Part shown: in pieces, positions 51,590-60,327 of the stretch
Layout of the letters: every line of letters begins with the position of its first letter
How positions within the stretch are numbered: the stretch's first letter is position 1
From: Neisseriaceae bacterium HSC-16F19
GTDB lineage: Bacteria; Pseudomonadota; Gammaproteobacteria; Burkholderiales; Neisseriaceae
Reading direction: 5' to 3'
Length of the DNA: 64,000 bases
Assembly: GCF_024171525.1 (NCBI RefSeq)
Contig: NZ_JALJZY010000013.1
Coordinates: 6,584 to 70,583, forward strand
The notes under the pieces: model-generated
What the model was told of the DNA's origin: nothing
What the model saw: the letters and a program-made list of their open reading frames with translations, nothing else
The model's database searches: none
Made by a program: the position numbers and the translations under genes

Positions 51590-52411
51590 TTATCTCCGAT
51601 ACGGATGCAATACCAGGTTATCCACCGCAATACCCTTCAAATTGAGCTTGCTTGCAGGCTCCTCGGTGACCGTTACCATAGCCAGGAATTGCTGGCTGGA
51701 TTGAGGTTTGCCCAGGTTGCCCGTATAGAACTCGATACCCACCGGAACCTGCACCACCCAATAGCGGCGACCGCCGTTGACACCTTGTGATTGCAGAATG
51801 GGGGAGCCCAAAGGATAGGCTTTCAAGATATAGCGGCCGTCAATCACCCGCTTGAGGTTATCGGATTGGTCCAGGCTGTCAAAATATGCCGCACGGCCGC
51901 GGTCGGTATAGTAGGTGTTACCGATACGGTTCAAATCTTCGCGGTAGTTCACATAATCATAGGTGTATGAATTCACCACCGCATCCTGGGCGTAGGCCGC
52001 CAGCGTGGCCGGAGTTACCAGCGGACGGTCGGCAGCACCTGCTTGGCAGATGGCCTGATTATTGGTGGTCACGATATATTTATACTTGGGATACATCTCC
52101 ACCCAGGCGTACACCACCACACCCACCAGCACTGCCAAGAGGCCCACCAGAGTCCAAATGCGCAGATTGGCTTTCTTTGCATGGAGCAAGGCCAGCTTCA
52201 GCTCGGCGTTTTCGGAAAGGACTTTGGCCAACGGAGTGGTCGGAGCCAATGCGTACTGCTCTTCCAGTTTTTTGCGGTCCAGGTCTTTCTCGCTGACAAC
52301 CTCGCCGTCATCGCCCTCTTCTACCGTCTCTTCGGCGGATGGATTTTCTTCAGACTCCGGCACATCCGCAGCCAGCTCATCCCGCTTTTCATCTTCTTGA
52401 TGTGGATCCAT
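51590..52411 (-). CDS. traM: TraM/DotI (IcmL)
   Basis: An acidic cytoplasmic N-terminus of about 90 residues precedes one membrane helix (about 95-118). The periplasmic NTF2-like domain (residues about 150-270) has the family features YAQDAVVNSYTYDYVNYREDLNRI and YFTDRGRAAYFDSL-type sequence. The acidic extension is longer than in Legionella DotI. It is four bases upstream of traN. Confidence 0.9.
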   Translation of the reverse strand: MDPHQEDEKRDELAADVPESEENPSAEETVEEGDDGEVVSEKDLDRKKLEEQYALAPTTPLAKVLSENAELKLALLHAKKANLRIWTLVGLLAVLVGVVVYAWVEMYPKYKYIVTTNNQAICQAGAADRPLVTPATLAAYAQDAVVNSYTYDYVNYREDLNRIGNTYYTDRGRAAYFDSLDQSDNLKRVIDGRYILKAYPLGSPILQSQGVNGGRRYWVVQVPVGIEFYTGNLGKPQSSQQFLAMVTVTEEPASKLNLKGIAVDNLVLHPYRR

Positions 52412-52423
52412 ACCTTCTAAACC

Positions 52424-52720
52424 TTATTGAACCGGAACACCGTTGCTTTTAATGATCTGGCCTGTTTCAGTGTCAAACAGACAGGTCACCTCCGTGCCAT
52501 CGGTAAAAATAATCTGCTCAAAGTTTTTGCCCAACAACAGTGCTGATGCACCAATCACGAAGGACAAAAAGAAAATCACCAGCAAGATTTTGCCTGCCCA
52601 CTCCAATTGGGTCAGCAAATGGAGATAAGCACGACAGGCTCGGCGGTCAAAATCCTCTTCAGGTTCAGACCATGTTGTGCTGAACAACACCGATTCATGT
52701 GTTTGCTGCTCGTCTTGCAT
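52424..52720 (-). CDS. Small single-span membrane protein, first gene of tra operon
   Basis: I chose ATG 52720, eight bases after AGGA; a TTG at 52753 extends it. One hydrophobic helix (about residues 45-68) is followed by a short periplasmic region with a cysteine (TCLFDTETG). It occupies the place just before traM, where IncI plasmids have traK/traL, but I see no clear sequence match. Confidence 0.6.
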   Translation of the reverse strand: MQDEQQTHESVLFSTTWSEPEEDFDRRACRAYLHLLTQLEWAGKILLVIFFLSFVIGASALLLGKNFEQIIFTDGTEVTCLFDTETGQIIKSNGVPVQ

Positions 52721-52753
52721 GTCCAATGTCCTGTGTTTTTCGCATTCTACCAA

Positions 52754-52983
52754 ACATTCAGCGAAATTATAATATAAAAAATTTATTTTTTTATTTTAAA
52801 ATTTATCTTTTACAAAATTCTGCTTACAAGTGTTCGCCAAATACTTAAAAATTCAACAATTTTTGTAAATTGTAAAATTCACCGCAATGCAACAACCAAG
52901 CCGGCAAGTCCGCCGGAAGTGAAACAGAGCGGCTTAACACAAAAAAACAAAGCATAGTACCACATCTGCATTCTCTAGCATAC
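52754..52983. other. AT-rich intergenic region, promoter area of tra operon
   Basis: No gene is seen. Very AT-rich sequence (52766-52860) includes TATAAT on the minus strand (52766-52771), a possible -10 for the tra operon without a good -35. Several overlapping weak inverted repeats of TTTACAA/TTGTAAA type occur around 52810-52870. Confidence 0.4.
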
Positions 52984-53012
52984 TTGACAAATACCCTGAA
53001 AATACATATAAT
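52984..53012 (+). promoter_or_regulatory. Consensus promoter
   Basis: TTGACA (52984-52989), exactly 17 bases, TATAAT (53007-53012), upstream of the 53076 gene. Confidence 0.85.
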
Positions 53013-53075
53013 TACTGATATAGTAAGCCGAGTTTCAGACTCGCATCCTGTAAACATTGAACCGGAGGAAAAGTC

Positions 53076-53369
53076 ATGTCACATCCTGTTGATGGTCTCG
53101 TTGCTGCTTTTGCCTACAACCAAGCCAAAAATACCGGTTATAACGAAGGCTTTAACGCGGGATACAATGACTGCTACGCCAAAGCAAGAATATGGTGCCA
53201 GGAGTCATACAATAATGGATTCAAAGCAGGGGAAGCTCAAGGCTGGAAAGCCGGTGATGCACACGGATGGGATGCAGCTGTCAATGAAGGGAATGATATT
53301 ATCCGTGAAGCAAAGACAGAGATAGCTCGCTTACAAAGCCTGCTAACCCTTCATGGCATCAATTATTAA
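53076..53369 (+). CDS. Small glycine/aromatic-repeat protein, 97 aa
   Basis: GGAGG lies seven bases before the ATG. The middle carries repeated G-aromatic units: GYNEGFNAGYNDCY, then NNGFKAGEAQGWKAGDAHGW, with spacing of about four residues. A helical tail follows. It has its own consensus promoter and terminator, so it is expressed as a single gene between the two tra blocks. Not recognised; similar G-x-x-x-G aromatic repeats occur in phage tail and adhesion proteins. Confidence 0.7.
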   Translation: MSHPVDGLVAAFAYNQAKNTGYNEGFNAGYNDCYAKARIWCQESYNNGFKAGEAQGWKAGDAHGWDAAVNEGNDIIREAKTEIARLQSLLTLHGINY

Positions 53370-53389
53370 ATCTGCAACCTCATATAAAA

Positions 53390-53417
53390 AGGCCTGAAAC
53401 AATTCAGGCCTTTTTTT
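53390..53417. terminator. Bidirectional terminator
   Basis: AGGCCTGAA-ACAA-TTCAGGCCT followed by T7 and preceded by A5, between the convergent 53076 gene and traY. Confidence 0.9.
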
Positions 53418-53418
53418 C

Positions 53419-55860
53419 TTACTTTAATCTTTCATGTTTGCCAGAACGGTTCACCGGACTCCCATCAACCCCTTGGGGCCCTGAAATAGCTTTATCTTCT
53501 CCCGCTGATGATCCTTTTGGATCTTGTTTGGGGTTGGCCCCTTTGGGAACAGGTGAAGCTCCGGCACCTCCCCTAACTGTTGCACCCCTACCCATGCCAT
53601 ACAAACCAGCCAAACCAGCTTGTGCTTTGCTAATGGCATCACTATCGCCTAAAGAACGAACACCACCGCCAATCCACTGCAAGATTTGGTCAGACAAGGT
53701 TTGAGGCAAGAAGAAAATCATATACATAATAGGCAACAGGGTCAGGGCAAATGCTGCCATCCACCAAAAGAATGTGTTGACGTTGTTTAATAACTGCATG
53801 AAACCGCCGCCTGTCGCAATGTCACCCCGCATACCAAAAAATGCTTTTGTTACAAAGTCAATAACAGGGTCGGCCAACAGGCAAGCTAGGAACAAACCTA
53901 AAATGGCCAGCACCGGCCTCACAAATATTCCTAGTAGGATTAAATAACCCCGCTCATCCTGACCTACAAACGTATTGTTCGGACGCATGTGCAGGAGCAT
54001 CCACAAAGGAGCGACCAACAGCGATTGAATCAGTGCCAGTAACCAGCCCACACCCACAATAATGAAGGCAACATAAGGCATAGAGGGCAACAATACTGAA
54101 AAGTAGAAGCCCAAAATCTTAAACCAGGAGCCAATCTCTGCTAACAGACCTAAAACATGTTGCATGAGTCGGTGCAAAACCATGACACCGGTGTCAAGGT
54201 TGGTTGCATGACCTGCACCTGGTGTAGCCTCAATGACCGCTGCGGTTGCGCCTGCGCCGAATTCAGCCACAATTAGAGTAATTTTAACGCCCTCGATTGC
54301 AGCATCTGCCACGACAATAAAATCCCCTACGCACTTCATTCTGTTGATGGAACCGCCCATTTCACCATTGGTTCCACACAAAACAGCCATACCCGGAACC
54401 CTGCTGGAGCCGGTAAATGCTTCGGCAATATTGCGCATGACTGAGTTTATCCAGTCATTCAGGGTTGAGATTAATGAAGATAGTAAACCGGTGTCCCATT
54501 TTGATTTGAGGTCGGAGGGGACACCATAGGTCATGTCATCTAACCTTTTTTCCTGCTGTTGATTATTGGCACTGTTGTATGCAAAACGTTCTCGAATCGC
54601 TTTTCTAAGCGCACCGACTTCATTATCAACTTCAAGCAGTTCCTCTGATCTGGACCCAAATGAAATGGGAGCACTGGCTGAAATTACTTTGATATGGAAT
54701 ATATTAGACAGCTTGCTACGGGCAGTACCTACCCGTTGAAACCAGCCACCAGCCATTAGCCAACCGCCCTCTGTCAAAGTGGATGTATATTGTTCGATGG
54801 CATTAGACAGTTCCCCCGTCTGAGCAGTAGCGAGGGCTTGCAAATCCGCAGCTATGGCTGTTTCCGTTTCAGCCACAATATCCACGAGGTCTTGAGAATT
54901 GATGGTTTCATTATTAAGTAATTGAACTTTCCATTTTTCCGCCAGTGGATTTAATTTATCGTTAACCATGGCGACCATATTTTTCTTTTTTACCATAAAT
55001 ACGGCTTTTTCAATGGAACGCAACTGCTCATTGATCAGGTCATCGCTACTTTCATTATTGCTCAACGAAGGCGCATTCGGATTAGGAACTACAGTTCCGC
55101 CGCCGTTTGAAGGTAAACCTACATAGTCAACTACAGTTACCGTGCCACATACCACACCCCCGCCATTGAGATTAGTTTTGGAATTGGTATCTTTATATCC
55201 GTAGATTTTTTCAACATAGCCCAATTTCAATACGGTTCTGTCCATCGGATTATCAGGACTGCTACCGCTTGGAAATCCATTGTTCAACACTGGTGAACCG
55301 GAAAAAGCACTAGAGTATTTCTCCGGCACCAAGCCTGCGCAAATTCTGGACAAAGTATAGTTAACGGCAAATTCTTTGACGCCGTAAAAATCTCCGACTT
55401 TATTGACATCAGCCACAATGGCATTGGGAGAAAAAACACTGGTGGCCATACCGGCCTTATAAACAGTGTTGGCCAAACCGACACCCCAAAGGGCAATGAC
55501 AAGAATGAAAATTTGCAAGAAGCTGAAACCGCTGGCGGTGGGCAAAAGAAAAGCCGCACCATAAACCATACGGAGAGGGGTCCACATCGAGGACCATTTT
55601 TTACCCAAGGCCTCACCATCATTGGCCGTGTTGGCCATACCCACCAAGGTCACATAAATGATGATGAGCGCACCGACAACCAAAATGCCACTGTTAAAAC
55701 CAGAGAGCATGGTCGTGATTATGTTATTTGTGGTGGTGACGCTATCCAGATTCTCATCTCCAACCAACTTCATAATCACATCACCAAAGACATGATTTAA
55801 TATCTGTACAGACTTCTCGTCATTACAATCATCGGTACATGGTGCAAAAGGCATCGCCAT
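53419..55860 (-). CDS. traY: TraY/DotA polytopic membrane protein
   Basis: I chose ATG 55860 (GAGG nine bases upstream); a TTG at 55875 only extends over the ribosome site. The first hydrophobic region with GEALGKKWSSMWTPLRMVYGAAFLLPTASGFSFLQIFIL is the DotA/TraY signature. A large periplasmic loop (about 140-500) follows, then a cluster of helices (about 560-750) and a hydrophilic G/P/K-rich tail. DotA is an inner-membrane component of the channel; in IncI plasmids traY sits beside the exclusion gene. Separate from the main tra operon here. Confidence 0.92.
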   Translation of the reverse strand: MAMPFAPCTDDCNDEKSVQILNHVFGDVIMKLVGDENLDSVTTTNNIITTMLSGFNSGILVVGALIIIYVTLVGMANTANDGEALGKKWSSMWTPLRMVYGAAFLLPTASGFSFLQIFILVIALWGVGLANTVYKAGMATSVFSPNAIVADVNKVGDFYGVKEFAVNYTLSRICAGLVPEKYSSAFSGSPVLNNGFPSGSSPDNPMDRTVLKLGYVEKIYGYKDTNSKTNLNGGGVVCGTVTVVDYVGLPSNGGGTVVPNPNAPSLSNNESSDDLINEQLRSIEKAVFMVKKKNMVAMVNDKLNPLAEKWKVQLLNNETINSQDLVDIVAETETAIAADLQALATAQTGELSNAIEQYTSTLTEGGWLMAGGWFQRVGTARSKLSNIFHIKVISASAPISFGSRSEELLEVDNEVGALRKAIRERFAYNSANNQQQEKRLDDMTYGVPSDLKSKWDTGLLSSLISTLNDWINSVMRNIAEAFTGSSRVPGMAVLCGTNGEMGGSINRMKCVGDFIVVADAAIEGVKITLIVAEFGAGATAAVIEATPGAGHATNLDTGVMVLHRLMQHVLGLLAEIGSWFKILGFYFSVLLPSMPYVAFIIVGVGWLLALIQSLLVAPLWMLLHMRPNNTFVGQDERGYLILLGIFVRPVLAILGLFLACLLADPVIDFVTKAFFGMRGDIATGGGFMQLLNNVNTFFWWMAAFALTLLPIMYMIFFLPQTLSDQILQWIGGGVRSLGDSDAISKAQAGLAGLYGMGRGATVRGGAGASPVPKGANPKQDPKGSSAGEDKAISGPQGVDGSPVNRSGKHERLK

Positions 55861-55914
55861 GATAAAATACCTCAACTTGTGGTTTTTATATGCTTAGGCA
55901 ATTCTACCACTTTT

Positions 55915-55942
55915 TTGACAAAAAATATTTTTTCTTTATTAT
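55915..55942 (+). promoter_or_regulatory. Promoter for 55978 operon
   Basis: TTGACA (55915-55920), 16-base spacer, TATTAT (55937-55942) in the AT-rich gap divergent from traY. Confidence 0.65.
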
Positions 55943-55977
55943 ATCTATACACACTTCCATATAAAGCATAACAGCAC

Positions 55978-56613
55978 ATGGACCTCCAATTTCAGACATC
56001 GGCCAAATCGGCAGCCAAGATTGTCCATGGGACCCGTGGGATCCTGAATGCCTTTAATGCAATGGATTCGGCCCCCAGCCTTACCGGCTTCAGCACCCTG
56101 CTTCAGGAATTCCAAGCTGAGGGTGCAGATGCTGTACGCAAACAGCAGAAGATCAGCCAGGGCATTTGGCGCATCGGCAGTCCGCCGAGTACCGTCAATA
56201 CACCCTATTATGCCGGCATCTCCGAAGTCATCACACAAAACCGCACCGCCGAAATCGAGTATTTCAACAATGCAAACGCTTGCTTGAAAGATGTACTCGT
56301 TGCCAATCTTCAAGGCAGTCTGGAAACTGACCAACCCCAATTGTCCGACAAAGTACGCGACACACTCAACAGTTTGGATCAAATGGGTCTCAGCACCCAG
56401 ATCCGCGAGCGTCTGTTTGACGCTTTCAAGGATGAGTTTGCAGACATTGCCCCGGACAGTGAAGCCTTGAATAAAATTTTCGAGGGCGGCTTGCAAGCCC
56501 ACAATCACCAGACGCTCAAAGACACCTTGTCCAAATTCATGGTCAGCGAAATTCAACCTGCCCAGGAATTGGAAGACACTCGCGATAACAGCCCGGACGG
56601 TCCCTCAATGTAA
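55978..56613 (+). CDS. Hypothetical protein, 211 aa
   Basis: The soluble, helical product is not recognised. No good ribosome site precedes the ATG, yet the promoter position supports this start. It is followed after 14 bases by a second small gene and then a strong terminator, forming a two-gene operon divergent from traY. In IncI plasmids the exclusion gene excA lies next to traY, but there is no visible membrane segment here. Confidence 0.65.
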   Translation: MDLQFQTSAKSAAKIVHGTRGILNAFNAMDSAPSLTGFSTLLQEFQAEGADAVRKQQKISQGIWRIGSPPSTVNTPYYAGISEVITQNRTAEIEYFNNANACLKDVLVANLQGSLETDQPQLSDKVRDTLNSLDQMGLSTQIRERLFDAFKDEFADIAPDSEALNKIFEGGLQAHNHQTLKDTLSKFMVSEIQPAQELEDTRDNSPDGPSM

Positions 56614-56627
56614 TACAAGGAGGCACA

Positions 56628-57002
56628 ATGCACCCGCAACCCGAACCCCAGCAATTTGTCGGCACTCAGTCCATGATGCACACCTCGGCCCAGCGCTATA
56701 ATGAAATGGCGCTTAATCGGGAGGCCGCCATGGCCGAGTACACCCGTGACGTGCGCTATATGTTAAATGATTTGAATGCCGAAGCTCAATCCAGAGTTGT
56801 CGATTACGTTCGCGCCTCAGAGTATGAACTCAATCAGCGCCAGGAGCAAATCTTGGAAACCGTGAGCCAAGGCATGCGCACCGTGATGGAAAATCAAGAT
56901 GCAACCCGCCGCGCCACCGCTGAATTGGCTGCTGAGAAACGCGCCATCAATAATACTGCGCCCGAAAAACCGGCCGACTTACACGCCCCCGATCCTTGGT
57001 AG
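56628..57002 (+). CDS. Small coiled-coil protein, 124 aa
   Basis: AAGGAGG precedes the ATG. Residues 25-110 form a continuous charged helix (EYTRDVRYMLNDLNAEAQSRVVDYVRASEYELNQRQEQ...) likely to dimerise. Second gene of the 55978 operon; terminator follows at 57021. Function unknown. Confidence 0.65.
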   Translation: MHPQPEPQQFVGTQSMMHTSAQRYNEMALNREAAMAEYTRDVRYMLNDLNAEAQSRVVDYVRASEYELNQRQEQILETVSQGMRTVMENQDATRRATAELAAEKRAINNTAPEKPADLHAPDPW

Positions 57003-57020
57003 ATAAAACCTCCAATCCTT

Positions 57021-57041
57021 GGCCGCTCTGCGGCCTTTTTT
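57021..57041 (+). terminator. Rho-independent terminator
   Basis: GGCCGC-TCT-GCGGCC followed by T6, 19 bases after the 56628 gene. Confidence 0.9.
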
Positions 57042-57069
57042 GTCGCCGCGGTTGCGATATAAAATAATA

Positions 57070-57104
57070 AATCCCTAATCCATATTTTTGATTAGGGATT
57101 TTTT
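57070..57104. terminator. Second, bidirectional terminator-like hairpin
   Basis: AATCCCTAAT / ATTAGGGATT around an 11-base loop with T and A runs on both sides, lying just beyond the minus-strand gene ending at 57142. Confidence 0.7.
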
Positions 57105-57142
57105 AATATGTATTCGGTAATACATATTACAGAATACATATT
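57105..57142. promoter_or_regulatory. Palindrome with extra half-site
   Basis: AATATGTATT-CGGT-AATACATATT (57105-57128) is followed by ACAG and another AATACATATT (57133-57142), giving three 10-base half-sites at 14-base steps. It shares the core of the 20184 palindrome. The last half-site overlaps the stop of the 57142 gene. Confidence 0.5.
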
Positions 57143-57705
57143 TATTCGAAGAGACCTGACATACCGTCATCCGATTTCCGTTGCTCGATCATGTGCGCAC
57201 GTTTGGCGTTACCGATGGGCTGATGCAGCAACTTTATCGGACGCTGGGACTGATCAAAAACCTGCGTCACTTGGCTATTCTCCACAGCTACACCCACCAT
57301 GCAGAGTGTACGCAACTGCACCAGTTGCTCCAATTTCCAATCCGACTCAATCGGGATAAGCACATTGATCGGATCGATCCTTTTATGACCCAGTGACACG
57401 CCATCACAGAGCAAGCCCAAAACCTTGCGCTCTTTGTCGATACAGGCAGCATACCAAGGCAGCATCTTCATCCACTTGGATTCTTCGTACTGCACACCCA
57501 AAAAAAGAACGTTGTCCTTATCGGATTTGCTTAACGAAAAGAATCCGGCCATGAACGGGGACAATAAGCGGTCACCGTGTCCGCCCATGGAAATATTGGA
57601 CTCAGGGAAAGAATTTACCCACCGGATAAAAGCTGCCATACCGATGACGTGTTTTGCCAGCTTGAGATTGTGTGAGTCCGTAGACAGCAATTGGCCTTCA
57701 AACAT
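57142..57705 (-). CDS. Hypothetical protein, 187 aa, trb region
   Basis: GGAGG lies seven bases before ATG 57705, which starts two bases after the preceding stop. The soluble alpha/beta product is not recognised. It is the last gene of the minus-strand trb block, before the terminator region. Confidence 0.65.
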   Translation of the reverse strand: MFEGQLLSTDSHNLKLAKHVIGMAAFIRWVNSFPESNISMGGHGDRLLSPFMAGFFSLSKSDKDNVLFLGVQYEESKWMKMLPWYAACIDKERKVLGLLCDGVSLGHKRIDPINVLIPIESDWKLEQLVQLRTLCMVGVAVENSQVTQVFDQSQRPIKLLHQPIGNAKRAHMIEQRKSDDGMSGLFE

Positions 57706-57707
57706 GA

Positions 57708-58616
57708 TCAATCCTCCGGTTGATTGAGCACATCCTCTGCCTGCATCACGTTTTTGGACACCAAATCACGGAAGGTAGTGATCAGCGTATTGATGGCATG
57801 ATACATATTGCCATTGAACTGTTCGGCGGCCAAAGACTGAATATAGGCGTAATTGCTCGGAGAGAGGGTAAGGCGGTACTGCGGCTCCTCTTTCGCGGGC
57901 TTGGATTTGCGCTTTTGAATGCTCTCCACCAGAAGACGGGACTCTTCATCCCGGTCTTTTGCCGCATCCAGCAAACGGTAGAGCTGCAATTGGTGCAGCC
58001 CCAGCTTGTCCATAATCTGCTTTTTGTTGTGGCCGCTTTTCGCCAGCTTGAGAACCTGCGGCAGCAACCCGTAAAAGCGCATATTTTTGAGGATATGCTT
58101 ACAGCTGCTGACGATGGTTTTGAATTCACTGGTTTTGATGACTATGGTTTTATTGAGCTTGGGGTCTTCCACGCACAGCTTATTGATGAAGCTGGCCTGA
58201 TGCTCCAAGTCAACACTGCTGTAGTTGATGTCGGATTTGTCTTCCGGCTTTATCTGCAGTGTTCGACCGACCGCCTGAATCTCAATGGACAGAAACAGAC
58301 AGGCCTCCATAAACATCAATACCTCTTCCCGACTGTAAATCGGCAGCAAGCGGTTTTCAATCTCTTGCTCAAAGCGGCTGTCAGACTGCGAGTCCAAACA
58401 TGACAAAAGGTAGTCAATCTTACCGCTCAATTGAGCGTTGACTACCAAGAACGCTGCCACCATGGAAACCTGACGGCCGACATAGTTATAGGTTTCACTC
58501 AGCGCCTGGACAATCTGGTGAAATTGTTCCAGATTGTCCAAGGTTTCGGAACCCATCAGCGCATGGGAATTGAGCCATTTCTCGTATGCTTTTTGATCTT
58601 TGCTCGTCAATGTCAT
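57708..58616 (-). CDS. Putative DNA-binding protein, 302 aa, trb region
   Basis: ATG 58616 is preferred to a TTG at 58628. Residues about 195-225 (ILKLAKSGHNKKQIMDKLGLHQLQLYRLLDAA) look like a helix-turn-helix of the resolvase/Trp-repressor type. Residues 250-290 (YRLTLSPSNYAYIQSLAAEQFN...AINTLIT) resemble a ribbon-helix-helix. It directly follows the IS insertion point and once lay 17 bases after the 60482 gene. A regulator or relaxosome accessory role is possible. Confidence 0.6.
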   Translation of the reverse strand: MTLTSKDQKAYEKWLNSHALMGSETLDNLEQFHQIVQALSETYNYVGRQVSMVAAFLVVNAQLSGKIDYLLSCLDSQSDSRFEQEIENRLLPIYSREEVLMFMEACLFLSIEIQAVGRTLQIKPEDKSDINYSSVDLEHQASFINKLCVEDPKLNKTIVIKTSEFKTIVSSCKHILKNMRFYGLLPQVLKLAKSGHNKKQIMDKLGLHQLQLYRLLDAAKDRDEESRLLVESIQKRKSKPAKEEPQYRLTLSPSNYAYIQSLAAEQFNGNMYHAINTLITTFRDLVSKNVMQAEDVLNQPED

Positions 58617-58723
58617 GGTCTGTCTCAATATAGTTACCAGTTTTGCGGCGTAAATCCTCGTCCTTTAGGTCGGGGATATAAGGCGCGGACTGCGCTAGCA
58701 GTCCTACAACCGTTAATGTTCAG

Positions 58724-59140
58724 TTAATCAGGCGTTTTTTGTTGTTCAATATACTGCCGAATAATCGTAATCGGCGCACCACCACAGCTACCTGCAAAAT
58801 AAGACGGCGACCACAGCGCACCACCCCACAATTTTTGTTTGATACTTGGGTAATTTTTCTGTCTAATCATGCGACTAGATACGCCTTTCAGGCTGTTCAC
58901 GAGTTTTGAAATAGACACTTTGGGCGGATAATTCACGAGCAAATGAACATGGTCGTCTTCACCGTCAAATTCTACTAATTGCGCTTCAAAATCGGTACAA
59001 ACGCTTTCGAAAATACCGCGCATGTCGTCTAAAATCTCTTTCGTGAACACTTGTCTACGATATTTTGCGACAAATACCAAATGCACATGAAGATTAAAAA
59101 CAACGTGTCTACCACGTCTTAAATCAGTTTCTTTTCCCAT
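58724..59140 (-). CDS. tnpA: Y1 HUH transposase TnpA
   Basis: The 138-residue protein has the IS200 fold: HVVFNLHVHLVFVAKYRRQVF, the HUH-type HVH in DDHVHLLVNYPP, and the nucleophilic tyrosine in the IIRQYIEQQ helix. Normal length, no frameshift. It cuts and joins single-stranded element ends at TTAC. It is divergent from tnpB, with 44 bases between the starts. Confidence 0.93.
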   Translation of the reverse strand: MGKETDLRRGRHVVFNLHVHLVFVAKYRRQVFTKEILDDMRGIFESVCTDFEAQLVEFDGEDDHVHLLVNYPPKVSISKLVNSLKGVSSRMIRQKNYPSIKQKLWGGALWSPSYFAGSCGGAPITIIRQYIEQQKTPD

Positions 59141-59184
59141 AGACCAAGTGTAAAATTGCCAAAAATTTCATTATCCGCGAAACC

Positions 59185-60327
59185 ATGTTGATACTCAAAG
59201 CATTCAAATTCGAACTGATGCCAAACGGCGGGCAAATCCGCAAAATGAAACAATTTTGTGGTTGTTCGCGTTTCGTGTTTAATCGCGCTTTGGCGTATCA
59301 AAACGAACAATATCAACAAGATAACTCATTTAAATTCAGCTATTCCAAAATGACAGCATTGCTGCCTGAATGGAAACGGGAGCTGGTTTGGCTCAAAGAC
59401 TGCCACAGCCAAGTGTTACAGCAAAGTCTGAAAGACTTGGAAAGTGCATTCAAAAACTTCTTTGCCCAACGTACCGACTTTCCCAAATTCAAACGCAAGG
59501 GTAACAAGGACAGTTTCCGCTTTCCGCAAGACTGCAAATTGGATCAGCACAACAGCCGTATTTGGCTGCCTAAAATCGGTTGGGTACGTTATCGCAATAG
59601 CCGACACGTTTCAGGCTGCCTGAAAAATGTAACCGTCAGCCAAAAATGCGGCAAATGGTTTGTTTCCATTCAAACCGAATTTGAAGCCGAAATCCCGACT
59701 CCAAAAGGCGGCGAAATCGGGATGGATATGGGCATTGCCAAGTTTGCGACTTTGTCCGATGGGCAGTTTTTTGAGCCAATCAATGCGTTCAAAACGTTGA
59801 AAGGCAAACTGGCGAAACTGCAAAAGCAGTTCAAGCACAAAACCAGATTCAGCAAAAACTGGCAGAAATTGAAAGCCAAAATAGCCAAACTGCACCATAA
59901 AATCAGCAATATCCGCAAAAACTACCTGCACCAAATTTCTCATCAAATCAGCCAAAACCACGCGATTGTGTATGTGGAAGATTTGCAGGTGGCGAATATG
60001 TCCAAATCTGCCAAAGGTAATGCGGAACAACACGGCAAAAACGTGAGGCAAAAATCGGGTTTAAACCGTGCCATTTTAGACCAATCTTGGTTTGAGTTTC
60101 GCCGACAGTTGGACTACAAATTGTTGTGGAATGGCGGTCATTTGGTTGCTGTTCCGCCACAAAATACCAGCCGTTGTTGTCCAGCGTGTGGGCATACCGC
60201 AAAGGATAACCGCCAAACACAGGTAAACTTTGAATGTGTGGTATGCGGCTACCAAAATAATGCGGATATTGTCGGGGCAATCAATGTGTTAAAGCGTGGT
60301 CAAGCAATCTTGGCAGCGCAAAAATAA
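59185..60327 (+). CDS. tnpB: RNA-guided nuclease TnpB
   Basis: Full-length (380 aa) with all RuvC residues: Asp in GEIGMDMGIAKFA (about 180), Glu in YVEDLQVANM (about 264), Asp in NNADIVGAINVL (about 358). The zinc site CCPACGH...CVVCGY (about 330-352) is intact. TnpB uses an RNA from the element's right end to cut DNA at sites next to the TTAC-type target motif, favouring retention of the element. Codon use and an uptake word inside the gene suggest arrival from a Neisseriaceae chromosome. Confidence 0.93.
   Translation: MLILKAFKFELMPNGGQIRKMKQFCGCSRFVFNRALAYQNEQYQQDNSFKFSYSKMTALLPEWKRELVWLKDCHSQVLQQSLKDLESAFKNFFAQRTDFPKFKRKGNKDSFRFPQDCKLDQHNSRIWLPKIGWVRYRNSRHVSGCLKNVTVSQKCGKWFVSIQTEFEAEIPTPKGGEIGMDMGIAKFATLSDGQFFEPINAFKTLKGKLAKLQKQFKHKTRFSKNWQKLKAKIAKLHHKISNIRKNYLHQISHQISQNHAIVYVEDLQVANMSKSAKGNAEQHGKNVRQKSGLNRAILDQSWFEFRRQLDYKLLWNGGHLVAVPPQNTSRCCPACGHTAKDNRQTQVNFECVVCGYQNNADIVGAINVLKRGQAILAAQK
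59613..59624 (+). other. DNA uptake word AGGCTGCCTGAA
   Basis: Exact match to the Simonsiella-type DNA uptake sequence on the plus strand; the overlapping complement (59610-59621) is AGGCAGCCTGAA, the Kingella-type word. GCTGCCTGAA also occurs near 59364. These are hallmarks of Neisseriaceae genomes. Confidence 0.6.

Noticed and set aside
52984..53325. 113-codon frame overlapping the 53076 gene
   Set aside because: It starts inside the promoter and lacks a ribosome site; the 53076 frame has GGAGG and a regular repeat.
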